From Clostridiales bacterium (GTDB lineage: Bacteria; Bacillota; Clostridia; Christensenellales; Borkfalkiaceae), in NCBI GenBank assembly GCA_003503945.1, contig DOCD01000076.1, forward strand, positions 1 through 6,944: a stretch of DNA of 6,944 nucleotides, written 5' to 3'. Under the pieces are notes generated by a model. It ran no database searches and had not been told where the DNA came from. It saw only the letters and a list, made by a program, of their open reading frames with translations. The position numbers and the translations under genes are program-made. Position 1 is the first letter of the stretch. Each line of letters starts with the position of its first letter. Below are positions 6,921 through 6,944 of this stretch, one piece after another.

Positions 6921-6944
6921 TAAACGGGCGGAAGCGCATTTTGC

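Overview
The window carries a compact galactoside-utilisation locus, probably from a member of the Bacillota (Clostridia). The clues are a class II (Gram-positive type) GalT, a DUF4982-like GH2 glycosidase, vegetative-type promoters in an AT-rich gap between GC-richer genes, and a paired-hairpin intergenic element of a kind I recall from Clostridia. TGA is used as a stop, so the genetic code is standard. The genus cannot be fixed from the sequence.

Layout: four genes on the minus strand form one operon, transcribed from right to left: a GH2 beta-galactosidase (3425-5782), galT (2061-3425), galK (946-2064) and galM (1-938, cut by the window's left edge). The junctions are extremely tight: TAATG, ATGA, and a 7-base gap. 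Diverging from the operon on the plus strand is an AraC-family regulator with an N-terminal cupin (5981-6856). The 198-base gap between them (5783-5980) holds one good promoter for each direction, an imperfect direct repeat that is a candidate operator, and phased T-tracts that suggest curved DNA. After the regulator, bases 6857-6944 hold two back-to-back 9-bp hairpins and no gene.

How it works together: the cytoplasmic beta-galactosidase would release galactose from an imported beta-galactoside. GalM converts beta- to alpha-galactose, GalK phosphorylates it, and GalT exchanges it onto UDP. The AraC-type protein is the obvious candidate sensor and regulator. UDP-galactose 4-epimerase (GalE) and a transporter are needed to complete the route but are not in this window. 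The module is well understood biochemically and I see no evidence of a wholly new system. The points most worth a second look are the regulatory gap, the paired-hairpin element, the GH2 enzyme's true substrate and the short N-terminus of GalK.
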